Below, piece by piece: positions 52,020-61,974 of a stretch of 64,000 bases of DNA. How positions within the stretch are numbered: the stretch's first letter is position 1; each line of letters begins with the position of its first letter. Both the position numbers and the translations under genes were made by a program. The notes under the pieces were generated by a model, which saw only the letters and a program-made list of their open reading frames with translations, was not told the DNA's origin and ran no database searches. The stretch lies in the NCBI RefSeq assembly GCF_004770905.1, contig NZ_RQHT01000010.1:124001-188000 (forward strand). The letters are read 5' to 3'. This DNA comes from Leptospira bandrabouensis. GTDB taxonomy: Bacteria; Spirochaetota; Leptospiria; Leptospirales; Leptospiraceae.

Positions 52020-53264
52020 ATGCTGCAAAAGTTTTTTACTCTCATTCGTGGGATTCCTCTGGAACCGATTTCTCTACTCGCAGTTTATTCTGAAATTATC
52101 AGCAAATTGTATTTTCTTGGATTCGCTTATTGTTTGGCGTATCTCCAAAGTGTTTATTTGGAATGGAATGCAATAGACCAAACCAATTGTATTTTATCTG
52201 CCATCCAACTTGTATTTAGTATTCTCTTGGTATTGACTTCCTTTTTTTATAGAAGTTTTTTTGGTTTTGCTCCCATCATTGTTCGTTTGACTTTTTTTCT
52301 TTTGGTATTAGTAGAAATTGAAACTGGTTTTCACGATCCTACGATTCCTTATTTTGATCCTAGAAATTGGTTAACTATCACAGCCTTACTTGCTACATCT
52401 TCTTTCTTTTATCCAGGCCTTGTTTGGCAGTACATTTTAGAATGGTCTTTTGTACTCTTGATTTATCTCCTTCGTGTTTACTTTGCCAACCAAACGGTGA
52501 TACCGATCGAAACATGGAGGGAGATGTCCACCATTTTCCCTTTGTTTCTAGTTGCCTTTTTTTTAAACCACTGGTGGTTTCGCACTCGTTACATTGCTGC
52601 TTACCGGGGGATGTTACTCGAAGAAAAACGTAGAACTTTTTTCCAAGACGTTCATGATAGTTTAGGTTCACAATTGACGGATTTAGTTTTACTCGCTAAG
52701 AAGATGGAAAGGTCTCCCACAGAAGTTTCGGAAAACCAAATCCAAAAAATAAAACAGTTATCTGAGTCCGCTTTACAGTCCTTACGAACCCAAGTCCAAG
52801 AAGAAAACCAAAGAGAATTGTTCCAAGAATCATTGTTAGATGGTTTAAAGTTGTCTATAAAAAAAAGGTACAAATTAGTTGGTCGTGGAATCAACTTGGA
52901 GTGGATGAGTTTGGGAGAGGATCCGATCATCAAAATCAAAGATCCAGAGATGGCACACCATATTCTGCAAATCTTTAAAGAAATCACTACAAATGATTTA
53001 AGACATGGAGAAGGGACCTCGACTTGGAAGGTAGATAAAACACAAGATCACTTACAGTTCCAGTTTTTTGCCGGGTTTGGTCAACCTCAAAAAAATGAAA
53101 ATTCTACTAAGGAACTTAAATTAAATCAAAGTGATTTGTCTGAGTTTGGAATCGGTGAACATGGGTTATACCAAAGAATTAAAGCTTTAAATGGCTATAT
53201 TAAAATCACCGATTTTCCTTATCAAATCGATATAAAACTTCCAATGAGTTTATTTCAAATATGA
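52020..53264 (+). CDS. Membrane histidine kinase, NarL-type (HisKA_3)
   Basis: This encodes 414 residues. About six TM helices (20-185) form a membrane sensor without a large periplasmic domain. The phospho-acceptor is His212 in FFQDVHDSLGSQLTDL, the HisKA_3 motif. The ATPase domain has EITTNDLRHG (N-box) and FGIGEHGLYQRIKALNG. The kinase should phosphorylate the response regulator whose start overlaps its stop by 4 bases. The signal is unknown; the membrane sensor recalls kinases that read envelope or quinone state. Confidence 0.9.
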   Translation: MLQKFFTLIRGIPLEPISLLAVYSEIISKLYFLGFAYCLAYLQSVYLEWNAIDQTNCILSAIQLVFSILLVLTSFFYRSFFGFAPIIVRLTFFLLVLVEIETGFHDPTIPYFDPRNWLTITALLATSSFFYPGLVWQYILEWSFVLLIYLLRVYFANQTVIPIETWREMSTIFPLFLVAFFLNHWWFRTRYIAAYRGMLLEEKRRTFFQDVHDSLGSQLTDLVLLAKKMERSPTEVSENQIQKIKQLSESALQSLRTQVQEENQRELFQESLLDGLKLSIKKRYKLVGRGINLEWMSLGEDPIIKIKDPEMAHHILQIFKEITTNDLRHGEGTSTWKVDKTQDHLQFQFFAGFGQPQKNENSTKELKLNQSDLSEFGIGEHGLYQRIKALNGYIKITDFPYQIDIKLPMSLFQI

Positions 53265-53896
53265 AATCTATTTCCATTGGTATCATCGAAGACAATTTAG
53301 ATTTTTTGCAATCGTTATGTGGTGTTTTAAAACAAAATTCTCATCTAAATTTTGTCACATGGAATTCGGCTGAAGATTTTTGGACGAGTGGACAATCTAA
53401 GGACTTGGATTTGCTCATTTTGGATATTGGTCTTCCTGGGATGAGTGGGATTGATGTTCTCAAAACTTACCATGCAGTGGAATCGAGAAAAAGCCTTGTG
53501 ATTTCCGCCTTACAAACGGATGACGCAATCTTTTCCGCTCTTCGGAATGGAGCTTCTGGTTATATATGGAAATCGGAACTTGAATCTTTACCTGAGACCA
53601 TCCAAACAATATTAGATGGTGGGAGTGTGATTTCTCCTTCGATCGCAGCAAAAGTTTTGTTAAGTTTTCGTAAACCACAAATCCATTCAGACTTATGTGG
53701 GGTAGAAGTTCTTACTCCCAGAGAAAGACAAATTCTGGAACTAATTGTAGAAGGAGATAATCCTAACCAGATTGCTTCTCTATTTGGAACCACAGTAGGA
53801 ACTGTCAGGCAACAAATTAAAGCCATCTATAAAAAACTCCAAGTGAACACTCGAGTTCAAATGTTGAAAAAAGCTCGGCAATTTGGAATTTTTTGA
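53261..53896 (+). CDS. NarL/LuxR-family response regulator
   Basis: This encodes 211 residues. The receiver has E10-D11 and phospho-Asp55 (LLILDIGLPGMSGIDVL), and SALQTDD near the switch residues. The C-terminal LuxR helix-turn-helix is ELIVEGDNPNQIASLFGTTV and then GTVRQQIKAIYKKLQV. It is paired with the kinase gene. Directly downstream is a gene-poor region with two copies of a palindromic element that could be its targets; this is a guess. Confidence 0.93.
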   Translation: MKSISIGIIEDNLDFLQSLCGVLKQNSHLNFVTWNSAEDFWTSGQSKDLDLLILDIGLPGMSGIDVLKTYHAVESRKSLVISALQTDDAIFSALRNGASGYIWKSELESLPETIQTILDGGSVISPSIAAKVLLSFRKPQIHSDLCGVEVLTPRERQILELIVEGDNPNQIASLFGTTVGTVRQQIKAIYKKLQVNTRVQMLKKARQFGIF

Positions 53897-53913
53897 ACTG
53901 ATACAACTTTCTG

Positions 53914-53938
53914 TTTTATACCATTTGGTAAATGGACA
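53914..53938 (+). repeat. Palindromic 25-base element, copy 1
   Basis: TTTTATACCATTTGGTA followed by AATGGACA. Copy 2 at 54213-54237 matches 23 of 25 bases. The core TACCA-TT-TGGTA (53919-53930) is a perfect inverted repeat, as expected of a dimer-bound operator. It lies 18 bases after the stop of the NarL-type gene and just before the candidate small ORF at 53932. Confidence 0.6.
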
Positions 53939-54102
53939 AATATCCTAAGATCGGTTACACTGTTCGCATCAGCTTCCTTGTTAAGAAAAAGATGCGTTTC
54001 AGTTCCTTCGATTGGATTCCTGTTTTCTGGCACAAACTAAGACTTTTCCTGTGGTTGGTTGCTTTTTTAGTGTTGGTATTCTTAATGAATTGGATTCGAT
54101 AA
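53932..54102 (+). CDS. Candidate 56-residue membrane protein
   Basis: A frame from ATG 53932 to TAA 54102 begins MDKYPKIGYTVRISFLVKKK, then has WIPVFWHKLRLFLWL and VAFLVLVFLMNWIR. This is a short basic N-terminus and one TM helix, a plausible small membrane protein. No ribosome site is visible: the palindromic element ends at the ATG. It could be leaderless or spurious. The T-rich region after it holds the second copy of the element and then a terminator. Confidence 0.4.
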   Translation: MDKYPKIGYTVRISFLVKKKMRFSSFDWIPVFWHKLRLFLWLVAFLVLVFLMNWIR

Positions 54103-54212
54103 ACGAATCTATATAAAAGTAATCCTCTAAACCCGTTTGAAAGGTTTTGACCCGAACGAGCCCTGTTCTTCTTCTAAGTACACTGTTTTTCTCAATTCTG
54201 CCTCTACTCCTT

Positions 54213-54237
54213 TTTTATACCATTTGGTACATAGACA
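54213..54237 (+). repeat. Palindromic 25-base element, copy 2
   Basis: TTTTATACCATTTGGTA followed by CATAGACA, differing from copy 1 at two bases. The inverted repeat core is 54218-54229. It lies about 105 bases before a terminator and 290 before the next gene. A short untranslated transcript starting here would end at 54375. Confidence 0.6.
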
Positions 54238-54342
54238 GGTTTCATTTTGAGCGATAAAATGAGAGTTTAATACCAGTCTTTCCTATTCTTTGATTGGTAA
54301 TAGCAAACAATTTCCATTCATTGTCAATTTGCTTCTGCAGAT

Positions 54343-54375
54343 ACCATCGTGTCCGAGACCACGGTGGTTTTTTTT
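54343..54375 (+). terminator. Intrinsic terminator in the gene-poor region
   Basis: ACCATCGTG (54343-54351) pairs with CACGGTGGT (54360-54368), 9 pairs with one T-G. The loop is 8 bases, followed by T at 54369-54375. It shows that something upstream is transcribed, either the small ORF, read-through from the NarL-type gene or a short RNA. The 420 bases from 54103 to 54526 otherwise hold no gene I can support. Confidence 0.8.
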
Positions 54376-54526
54376 ATCCCCAAAAGAAAGGGAAAATCCC
54401 AGTTAAGTGGCAAAAATTCTTACAATAGATTTAAAAATTTACTATTCTGTAATGTCTCGGATACGAAAAAATATTGCCTAAAGAAAATCTAGGAATAGGC
54501 TTGGCTACACTTTCATAGGAGAATTT

Positions 54527-54805
54527 ATGAAGAAAATTTTACTCATGGCTGCAGTTGCTGCACTCGTTGCAAATTGTTACAGCATCGACAAAACAAAAGT
54601 TGGCGGAAAAGAAGTAGTGACAGCTACACAAATGAACCCAGCTATTTTTACTATGTGGGGAGCACCTGTTACTGCTTGTTTAGATGACCTAAACAAAGAA
54701 GGTGTAACACAAGTTGTTGACGCAAAAGGTCCTGCGACTAAGGGTTTGTTCACTACAAGCCGTATTTCTACAACTGAAGCTTGCCAAGCAACTGGCGTTA
54801 AGTAA
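54527..54805 (+). CDS. Small lipoprotein
   Basis: This encodes 92 residues with a strong AGGAG site at about 54517. Signal MKKILLMAAVAALVANC has a lipobox with Asn at -1. The mature chain contains TACLDDLNKEGVTQVVDAKG and TEACQATGV; two Cys may pair. The length and the WGAPVTACLDDLNKEGVTQV region recall TRL-type small lipoproteins, but I do not claim this. It is its own transcription unit, ended by a hairpin. Such small lipoproteins can be abundant in this group. Confidence 0.8.
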   Translation: MKKILLMAAVAALVANCYSIDKTKVGGKEVVTATQMNPAIFTMWGAPVTACLDDLNKEGVTQVVDAKGPATKGLFTTSRISTTEACQATGVK

Positions 54806-54812
54806 GTTTTTT

Positions 54813-54847
54813 GTTGGACTGATTCGGCTTTTGTTGGTCAGTCCAAC
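54813..54847 (+). terminator. Perfect 10-base stem-loop after the small lipoprotein gene
   Basis: GTTGGACTGA (54813-54822) and TCAGTCCAAC (54838-54847) pair perfectly around a 15-base loop. The 3' flank is TTCTCTCCTCTTTC, pyrimidine-rich but not a clean T run. It probably terminates or stabilises the lipoprotein mRNA. It also precedes the start of the DUF4105 gene. Confidence 0.6.
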
Positions 54848-54862
54848 TTCTCTCCTCTTTCA

Positions 54863-56782
54863 TTGAACCAATTTTATCAATTTTTTATTTTCCAATTTTT
54901 ATTCTTTTGTCTTTTCGCATCACCCATTCTTTCTGATTCAAACTTCCCCGATTTAGATTCCATTGAAAGAGCCTCATTCGAAAGAGACTGGCTTGTTCTG
55001 CTTCATTACCAATCTTCAAAATGGACAAAGAAGTATAAAAGTTTGGCAGATGGTCCTTCGTTTTTTTTATCACCGGAGGGAGTAACCAATCCAACTTCAG
55101 AATTAAAAGCCCATTTGGAAATTTTTCAAAAAACAAAAGACGAATTATACAGAATGGAATGCAAATTCCCTGCCAGGTTCCATTGGATTCGAAAACGTTT
55201 TGGTTTTCCCGCCGATCCAACTTGGGAAAACCAATGCCCTAAGTGGCCTGAGTTTAAAAACCAAATGCGAGCCAAGTCGGTTTCTGTGGTCTTTGCGTCT
55301 TTCCATCCAGAACATCCTGCCTCTCTCTTTGGACACACCATGCTCAAATTTAATGAGGAAAAACCCAATGGAGTTGTTTCTGATGATTTGATATTAAATT
55401 ATGCGGCAACTGTACCTGGAAACATCGATCCAATTTCGTTTGTGATTTATGGAATGGCAGGTGGATTTCACGGATCATTTGAAATCCAAAAATATTTATA
55501 TAAAATTCATGAATATAATGAATTTGAAAACCGAAATCTTTGGGAATTCAAACTTAGTTTGAATCAAGAGGAGGTGGATCAGTTGACTCGCCACCTTTGG
55601 GAGATGTCTAAAAACCATTTTGATTATTATTTTTTAGATGAAAACTGTTCCTTTCGCATTTTGACACTTCTCGAAGTAGCAAGACCAACGCTGCGACTTA
55701 CGGATCGAATTTCAGTGATGTTACTGCCAACAGAAAGTTTGAAAATTCTTTCCAAACAATCAGGACTCATTGAACAAGTTCAGTTTAGACCTTCGATTAT
55801 TGAAAGATACAGACACAAATATGGTTATTTAACTTCTTCAGAAAAAAAGATTTTAGACCAAATGGTAGATGGGAATATGGATTCTGCCTTTGAATTAGAT
55901 CCTGTTCGAAGAACACTATTATTTGATATTTATATCGATCATCTAGTCATTCATAAAATTAAAGCTTATGGAAAGATGGAAATCATAGACCAACAGTTAT
56001 ATGCAGAAGCGGAACATAAAAGAGGAGATGTTCAAGTTTTAAATTCGTTACCAAATTATTTCCAAATTGATAAATTATCCAATCCGCTTCTTAGCCATGC
56101 ACCATCACAAATAACAATGGCTCATGGAAATTCGACAAATGGAGGTTATAGTGAAATTCAATATAGACCGGTCCTTCGAGATTTTACAGATTCTTATCTT
56201 GGTTATTCTCCATACAATCAAATTTCTTTTTTAAGAACGAACGCACGTTTCTATGAAGACACAAAACAAACTGTCATACAAGAGTTTCATGTTTTGGAAA
56301 TGACTTCTTTAAACCCCATTGGACAAAAAATTTGGAAACCCTCTTGGCGTTTGGATTTAGGCCTTAAATCATTGTATACCGAGAAAAATTACATAAAACC
56401 AATAGCGGAATACTATGGTTATGCGAGTGGAGGGTATGGAGTTTCATTTGAACCATTTTATCCTTTTTTTAGACATCAATTTGTTTTGTTTTCTTTTTTG
56501 GATCTCAGGGTAGACCAATCTCCCATCTGGGGAAGGGGATATCGTTTAGGTGGAGTGAGTAGTACTGGCCTTCTCATACGTATTTATGAATCTTTTGGAT
56601 TGATATTTTCGGGAGATTATCGTTCTTATGTAGCGGGAGAAAGAGGAAACTTCCCTGAATTTGTATCTCAGATCAATTGGACTATACTTGAAAATCTATC
56701 ATTGGAATTAAAATACAAACAAATCCAATCCAAAGAACTGGATTGGAACGAATACCAAGCAGGATTAAAATTTTTCTTCTGA
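54863..56782 (+). CDS. DUF4105 envelope protein with probable beta-barrel C-terminus
   Basis: This encodes 639 residues from TTG 54863; no better start is seen. A signal peptide covers residues 1-25 (FFIFQFLFFCLFASPILS). The DUF4105 (Lnb N-terminal periplasmic) domain spans about 40-300: FPARFHWIRKRFGFP, then VVFASFHPEHPASLFGHTML and HFDYYFLDENCSFRILTLLE (conserved H/E/C segments). The last 200 residues alternate aromatic and polar, ending LKFFF, as in outer-membrane beta barrels. The domain is thought to be a Cys-dependent hydrolase-like fold of unknown substrate. Ribosome site weak, so the start is uncertain. Confidence 0.82.
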   Translation: MNQFYQFFIFQFLFFCLFASPILSDSNFPDLDSIERASFERDWLVLLHYQSSKWTKKYKSLADGPSFFLSPEGVTNPTSELKAHLEIFQKTKDELYRMECKFPARFHWIRKRFGFPADPTWENQCPKWPEFKNQMRAKSVSVVFASFHPEHPASLFGHTMLKFNEEKPNGVVSDDLILNYAATVPGNIDPISFVIYGMAGGFHGSFEIQKYLYKIHEYNEFENRNLWEFKLSLNQEEVDQLTRHLWEMSKNHFDYYFLDENCSFRILTLLEVARPTLRLTDRISVMLLPTESLKILSKQSGLIEQVQFRPSIIERYRHKYGYLTSSEKKILDQMVDGNMDSAFELDPVRRTLLFDIYIDHLVIHKIKAYGKMEIIDQQLYAEAEHKRGDVQVLNSLPNYFQIDKLSNPLLSHAPSQITMAHGNSTNGGYSEIQYRPVLRDFTDSYLGYSPYNQISFLRTNARFYEDTKQTVIQEFHVLEMTSLNPIGQKIWKPSWRLDLGLKSLYTEKNYIKPIAEYYGYASGGYGVSFEPFYPFFRHQFVLFSFLDLRVDQSPIWGRGYRLGGVSSTGLLIRIYESFGLIFSGDYRSYVAGERGNFPEFVSQINWTILENLSLELKYKQIQSKELDWNEYQAGLKFFF

Positions 56783-56806
56783 TTCTATTTTGGGTTTGGT
56801 GAAAGA

Positions 56807-57919
56807 TCAGTCTATCAATCGTTTGATTTCTTTTAGAAGTGTGGACTGGCCCAACATCAATTTTTTTTCCGATTCCGTAATTGCCTCTTTTTTACCAGGG
56901 CGCATAAAAAACTTTTCTAAAACCGCTTCTCTTAGAGTTTCTTCAAACCACATCCGGGTTTGGTTCTCGCGATTTTTCGCATAATATCCGTTTGATTTTG
57001 TTGTGGAGATATAATCTAAAATCAGTTTCCAGATTTCATCAATTCCCTTTCCACCGATCCCACTGCAAGTGGTGGCCCTAGGTGTCCATTTGGATTCTGG
57101 GGCAGGGAAAAGGTGGAGGGCAGATTCATACTCCACACGTGCTCGCATCGCAAAGGGTTCATTGGGCCCGTCGGCTTTATTGATGGCAATGAGGTCAGCC
57201 ATCTCCATAATTCCCCGTTTGATTCCTTGGAGTTCGTCTCCGGCACCGGCTAACATGAGTAATAAAAAAAAGTCCACCATGGAATGGACTTGGGTTTCGG
57301 ATTGTCCGACACCTACAGTTTCTATGATGATGGTATCAAATCCGGCTGCTTCACAGAGATACATGGACTCTCTTGTTTTTCTTGCAACTCCACCAAGCGA
57401 ACCACTGCTAGGTGAGGGTCGGATAAAGGCATTTTCTGATTTAGAAAGAATCTCCATTCTTGTTTTATCGCCGAGAATGGAACCTTTGGTTCTTTGGCTA
57501 CTCGGATCAATGGCAAGGACTGCAAGTTTACGGTTTTGTTCTAAAAGGTAACTTCCAAAACTTTCAATAAAGGTAGACTTACCAACGCCGGGAACACCTG
57601 TGATTCCCATCCGGATGGAATTGCCTACCTTTGGCATCACAAGCTCCAAAATGGCCTGGGCTTTGTCATTATGTGCTTCTAAATTACTTTCTACAAGTGT
57701 GATGGCTTTGGAAAGGTGGGTGCGGTTCCCAGAAAGAATTCCTTCCGCAAGTTCTTCTGCCGAAATATCTTTTCGGCTCAGAGTTTTTCTTTGGTCACGA
57801 ATGTAAGGAGAAATGGCAGGGGCATCGGCGACACCGGGATTGACAGAAAGTGCGGATTTGGGATTCGCATAAACGGAATCCTGATTCTTTTTGCCTATGT
57901 CCTCGTTTGGTGTTTCCAT
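56807..57919 (-). CDS. meaB: MeaB-type GTPase, second copy, paired with methylmalonyl-CoA mutase
   Basis: This encodes 370 residues from ATG 57919; a TTG at 57952 would add 11. A polar N-terminal extension of about 60 residues precedes the GTPase. In the longer numbering the P-loop is GVPGVGKS (119-126), followed by AIDPSSQRTKGSILGDKTRM and the NKADGPNE base-recognition loop. It protects adenosylcobalamin in the mutase. It is the last gene of mutA-mutB-meaB. It differs clearly from the 329-residue MeaB at 9073, which goes with the ethylmalonyl-type mutase. Confidence 0.94.
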   Translation of the reverse strand: METPNEDIGKKNQDSVYANPKSALSVNPGVADAPAISPYIRDQRKTLSRKDISAEELAEGILSGNRTHLSKAITLVESNLEAHNDKAQAILELVMPKVGNSIRMGITGVPGVGKSTFIESFGSYLLEQNRKLAVLAIDPSSQRTKGSILGDKTRMEILSKSENAFIRPSPSSGSLGGVARKTRESMYLCEAAGFDTIIIETVGVGQSETQVHSMVDFFLLLMLAGAGDELQGIKRGIMEMADLIAINKADGPNEPFAMRARVEYESALHLFPAPESKWTPRATTCSGIGGKGIDEIWKLILDYISTTKSNGYYAKNRENQTRMWFEETLREAVLEKFFMRPGKKEAITESEKKLMLGQSTLLKEIKRLID

Positions 57920-58020
57920 ATTAGTTGATTCTTTGGGAAAGATCCTAACCAAAACCGATCCACTGATGGATTTCAGTAAACCGGTGTTTGGTGGGATTGA
58001 TCCCTTGGCTAAGTTTGAAC

Positions 58021-60159
58021 TTAGGCAGCTCTTCTTTCACCAAGAAGGATGTTCAGAATTTGTTTCGCAGCTTCTGAAATCACAGTGCCCGGTCCAAAAA
58101 TTGCCGTAGCTCCTGATTTGTAGAGGAAGTCGTAATCCTGTGCAGGAATCACCCCACCCACAACCACGAGTACATCTTCTGCACCCAGTTTTTTTAACTC
58201 TTCAATCACCTGGGGAACAAGGGTTTTGTGACCGGCAGCAAGAGAGGACACTCCCAAGATATGGCAGTCATTTTCTACGACTTGTTTGGCGACCTCGGCC
58301 GGTGTTTGGAACAAAGGCCCGATATCAACGTCAAAGCCCATATCAGCAAAACTTGTGGAGATCACCTTGGCTCCACGGTCATGTCCATCTTGGCCCATTT
58401 TGGCCACCATGATTCTTGGGCGACGCCCTTCTAATTTGGCAAATTCATCTGCTAGGTCTCTTGCTTCTAAATAGCCTTTGTCTTCGGAAATTTCAGAGGA
58501 ATACACTCCAGAGATAGAACGAATCACAGCTTTGTACCTCCCAAATACTTTTTCCATAGCATAAGAAATTTCACCAAGAGAAGCACGTTTCCTTGCGGCA
58601 TCCACAGCGAGTTCGAGAAGGTTCCCTTCACCGGTTTCGGCACATTTGGTAATGGCATTTAACGCGGCTTCTACGGCAGAACTATCTCTATCTTTTTTCA
58701 TTTGTTCCAATCGTTTGATTTGGGCAATCCGAACGGCAGTATTATCAATGTCTAAAATATCGAGAGGGGCTTCTTTGTCCAAACGGAACCGGTTGACCCC
58801 AACAATCACATCCTTTCCAGAATCGATACGGGCTTGTTTTCTTGCAGAGGCTTCTTCAATTCGCATCTTAGGAATTCCTGTTTCGATTGCCTCTGCCATA
58901 CCGCCTAACTTTTGTACTTCGGTAATGAGGGCCCAAGCTTTGTGGACTAAATCGTTTGTGAGTTTTTCTACATAGAAGGAACCACCCCAAGGATCAATGA
59001 CCCGGTGGATGTTGGTTTCTTCTTGGAGATAAATCTGAGTATTTCTTGCAATCCTTGCCGAGAAGTCGGTGGGAAGGGCAATGGCTTCATCTAATGCATT
59101 TGTATGTAAGGATTGGGTGTGCCCAAGAGCTGCGGCCATCGCTTCGATACAAGTCCTTCCTACGTTGTTGAAAGGATCTTGTTCGGTGAGTGACCAACCA
59201 GAGGTTTGGCAGTGTGTCCGAAGTGCCAAAGACTTCGTGGATTTGGGTTGGAACTGGTTGACGATCTTTGCCCAAAGAAGCCTTCCCGCACGCATCTTGG
59301 CAATCTCCATAAAATGGTTCATTCCAATGGCCCAGAAAAAAGATAGGCGAGGGGCAAATTCATCTACAGAAAGCCCGGACGCAATTCCTGTTTTGATGTA
59401 TTCCCATCCATCGGCAAGTGTGTAGGCAAGTTCTAAGTCTGCTGTAGCACCCGCTTCTTGCATATGGTATCCCGAAATGGAAATGGAGTTAAACTTAGGC
59501 ATGTACTTGGAAGTATAACCAAAGATATCAGCAATGATTTTCATGGAATGTTTCGGTGGGTAAATGTAAGTGTTCCTCACCATAAACTCTTTCAGAATAT
59601 CATTTTGGATGGTACCGGAGAGTTTGTCTTTCGAAACTCCTTGTTCTTCGGCAGCTACTATGTAGAAGGCAAGGACTGGGATGACAGCGCCATTCATCGT
59701 CATGGAAACAGACATTTGGTCGAGAGGAATTTGGTCGAAGAGGATCTTCATATCCAAAACCGAATCGATGGCTACACCTGCTTTTCCCACATCTCCCACC
59801 ACACGTTCATGGTCAGAGTCATAACCACGGTGGGTGGCAAGGTCAAAGGCAACAGAAAGTCCCTTTTGTCCGGCAGCTAAGTTTCTACGGTAAAAGGCAT
59901 TGGATTCTTCCGCTGTGGAAAACCCAGCATATTGGCGGATGGTCCAAGGTTTATTCACATACATTGTGGAATAAGGGCCACGTAAATAAGGAGGAATCCC
60001 TGCCGCATAGTTTAGGTGTTCCATTCCTTCCAAATCTGTTTTCGCATAACGAGATTGGATGGAGATTCCTTCTGCTGTTTGCCAAAGGGAAATGGACTTG
60101 GGATCCGGTTTTCCTTCGCTAAAAGAAAGGGGAGTATTTGCAAAATTAGGTTTGTTCAT
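58021..60159 (-). CDS. mutB: Methylmalonyl-CoA mutase large subunit
   Basis: This encodes 712 residues from ATG 60159; the longer frame to 60297 overlaps mutA. The TIM-barrel domain has [20 protein letters not shown] and [16 protein letters not shown], typical of methylmalonyl-CoA mutase. The cobalamin domain has D591-G-H593-x-x-G ([14 protein letters not shown]), where the His binds cobalt. It converts methylmalonyl-CoA to succinyl-CoA from propionate, odd-chain fats or branched amino acids. It works as a heterodimer with the smaller protein at 60162. Active-site residues look intact. Confidence 0.96.
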   Translation of the reverse strand: MNKPNFANTPLSFSEGKPDPKSISLWQTAEGISIQSRYAKTDLEGMEHLNYAAGIPPYLRGPYSTMYVNKPWTIRQYAGFSTAEESNAFYRRNLAAGQKGLSVAFDLATHRGYDSDHERVVGDVGKAGVAIDSVLDMKILFDQIPLDQMSVSMTMNGAVIPVLAFYIVAAEEQGVSKDKLSGTIQNDILKEFMVRNTYIYPPKHSMKIIADIFGYTSKYMPKFNSISISGYHMQEAGATADLELAYTLADGWEYIKTGIASGLSVDEFAPRLSFFWAIGMNHFMEIAKMRAGRLLWAKIVNQFQPKSTKSLALRTHCQTSGWSLTEQDPFNNVGRTCIEAMAAALGHTQSLHTNALDEAIALPTDFSARIARNTQIYLQEETNIHRVIDPWGGSFYVEKLTNDLVHKAWALITEVQKLGGMAEAIETGIPKMRIEEASARKQARIDSGKDVIVGVNRFRLDKEAPLDILDIDNTAVRIAQIKRLEQMKKDRDSSAVEAALNAITKCAETGEGNLLELAVDAARKRASLGEISYAMEKVFGRYKAVIRSISGVYSSEISEDKGYLEARDLADEFAKLEGRRPRIMVAKMGQDGHDRGAKVISTSFADMGFDVDIGPLFQTPAEVAKQVVENDCHILGVSSLAAGHKTLVPQVIEELKKLGAEDVLVVVGGVIPAQDYDFLYKSGATAIFGPGTVISEAAKQILNILLGERRAA

Positions 60160-60161
60160 GT

Positions 60162-61973
60162 TTATTTCCCGATCCATTTGGTTTGGGCTTTTTCCATAAA
60201 TTCTACGATGTTTCGTTTCATATGGATGAAGTCGTCGATTCCGAGTGATTCTGCTTGGGTGATTAAGTCTTTGGGATACCCTGCCAGAAGTTTCCAAGAA
60301 TTGGTGAGTTGGGATTTCATTTCCGAGACAAATTCGGGAAGGTAGGTCGCATACTCTTCGTCAGACGAACAAAGGACAACGATTTCGCATCCTTGTTCTT
60401 TGGCCTTCGCCACTCCTTCTTTCACAGAAGCAAATCCTAAGTTGTCTATGATTTCATACCCAAGGCAACCGAGGAAATTGGAACTAAAACCAGCACGAGC
60501 TTTTCGCATGGTCAGATCCCCAATGGAGAGTAAAAAAACTTTCGGAAGTTTTTTCCCTGCTGCCACATGATTATCTGTGAGATTTCTCCATTTGTCAAAT
60601 TCAAAGGAGAGACGAACCGGTAGAAGTGGCAAATAGGTACTTTGTTTTTTCGTAGCGATTTGTTCGTTTGTTCTTTCTAAGGAAGTTTTTAGTTCTGGAT
60701 GTCTTTCGGACGCGAGAGGGTATTGGTTGGTTCCGAGTAATATTTCTTTTTTGTTGGCAAGAGCGTTTCTTTTTTTCTCTGCACGGACACTAATTTCTTT
60801 TTGGATGGTCCCTTTTTTCAGTGCTTCTCCAAACCCACCCTCTTTTTCCAAAGTTTGGAATTGGGCCCAAGCAGTTTCTGCCAGTTTTTTTGTGAGCACT
60901 TCTAAGTAATAGGATCCAGCAGCTGGGTCCTCCACTTTGTCGAGGAAGGATTCGTATCGAAGTAGGAGTTGGGAATTCCTTGCGATTCGTTTGCCTAACT
61001 CTTGTTGTGCGGAGTATTCGGAATCAAATGGCAAAACGGTCACAAAGTCAGCCCCACCCATTACGGCAGACATGGCAGAAGTGGTTCCTCTTAACATATT
61101 CACATGTGGGTCATAGGCCGTGAATTGAAAATGGGAGGTTCTTGCGACAATTAGGGCAGGAAGAGATTCCCCAAGTCCAACTTGATAAGCATTTAAGATT
61201 TCTGTCCAAAGGATGCGGAATGCACGGAATTTTGCAATTTCTGTGAAATAGTCCGAACCAATTCCCATCCAAAACCAAAGGTTGGAACTTGCGTCTTCAA
61301 TGGAAACACCTGCATTTAAATGGCGGTTTAAATAATCCACTCCCCAAGATAGAGAGTATGCTAGTTCTTGGCCAATGGAGGCACCTGCATCCCGAAGAAA
61401 ATAACTATGAATGCCCACTCCCGCAAAACCTTTGGTTCCAGAAAGAGAGGCAAAGGATTTGTTAATGGTATTTTCTTCGGTTCCTAATTCTCCGTTTTTT
61501 AAAGCAGATCCATATGGATCAAAGTCACCGAGTACAATGTTATGCGAAGAGCTGAGTTTCTTTAAAGAGTCGGAAAAGGAAGGTGTTTTTTCTTCTAAAG
61601 AAACTACCAAAGGTAGATTCCCAGTGAGAGCTGCTAACCTTTCTAAGTCTGCAGAAGATCCAATTTTTAATCCTGGTTTAAGGGGAGTTTGTCCACTGGC
61701 AACAAGGACCACTGCATCTGCCCCTTTTTTGGAAAGGTCAGTGAGTTCGGATTCTGCAGTTACGGTCTCTGTGACATGCCAACCGGGTTTTCTTTTATAT
61801 ACTCGGGGGAGTTCGGGAAGGTCTTCTTTGCGGTAGAAGGGTTCAATTCTGAAACCTTCTTCTGTTTCCCAAGTGACTTTGTCCCAAGGACTGCCTTTTA
61901 AATCTTTTAGGATTTGGTTTTTCCAATCCTCAGTGGAAACTTCAGGGAAGTCTGAAAATAAAAATTCGTTCAA
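60162..61973 (-). CDS. mutA: Methylmalonyl-CoA mutase small subunit
   Basis: This encodes 603 residues. It resembles MutB in its N-terminal region ([40 protein letters not shown]), but its C-terminal domain lacks the DxHxxG cobalt ligand: the place reads [16 protein letters not shown]. This loss is normal for MutA, which does not bind B12. The subunit stabilises MutB. It starts the operon mutA-mutB-meaB after a small membrane protein gene that ends 1 base upstream. Confidence 0.94.
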   Translation of the reverse strand: MNEFLFSDFPEVSTEDWKNQILKDLKGSPWDKVTWETEEGFRIEPFYRKEDLPELPRVYKRKPGWHVTETVTAESELTDLSKKGADAVVLVASGQTPLKPGLKIGSSADLERLAALTGNLPLVVSLEEKTPSFSDSLKKLSSSHNIVLGDFDPYGSALKNGELGTEENTINKSFASLSGTKGFAGVGIHSYFLRDAGASIGQELAYSLSWGVDYLNRHLNAGVSIEDASSNLWFWMGIGSDYFTEIAKFRAFRILWTEILNAYQVGLGESLPALIVARTSHFQFTAYDPHVNMLRGTTSAMSAVMGGADFVTVLPFDSEYSAQQELGKRIARNSQLLLRYESFLDKVEDPAAGSYYLEVLTKKLAETAWAQFQTLEKEGGFGEALKKGTIQKEISVRAEKKRNALANKKEILLGTNQYPLASERHPELKTSLERTNEQIATKKQSTYLPLLPVRLSFEFDKWRNLTDNHVAAGKKLPKVFLLSIGDLTMRKARAGFSSNFLGCLGYEIIDNLGFASVKEGVAKAKEQGCEIVVLCSSDEEYATYLPEFVSEMKSQLTNSWKLLAGYPKDLITQAESLGIDDFIHMKRNIVEFMEKAQTKWIGK

Positions 61974-61974
61974 T

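Noticed and set aside
60160..60297. Longer N-terminus for methylmalonyl-CoA mutase large subunit
   Set aside because: It lies in the end of mutA and is basic and low-complexity; ATG 60159 gives the normal length.
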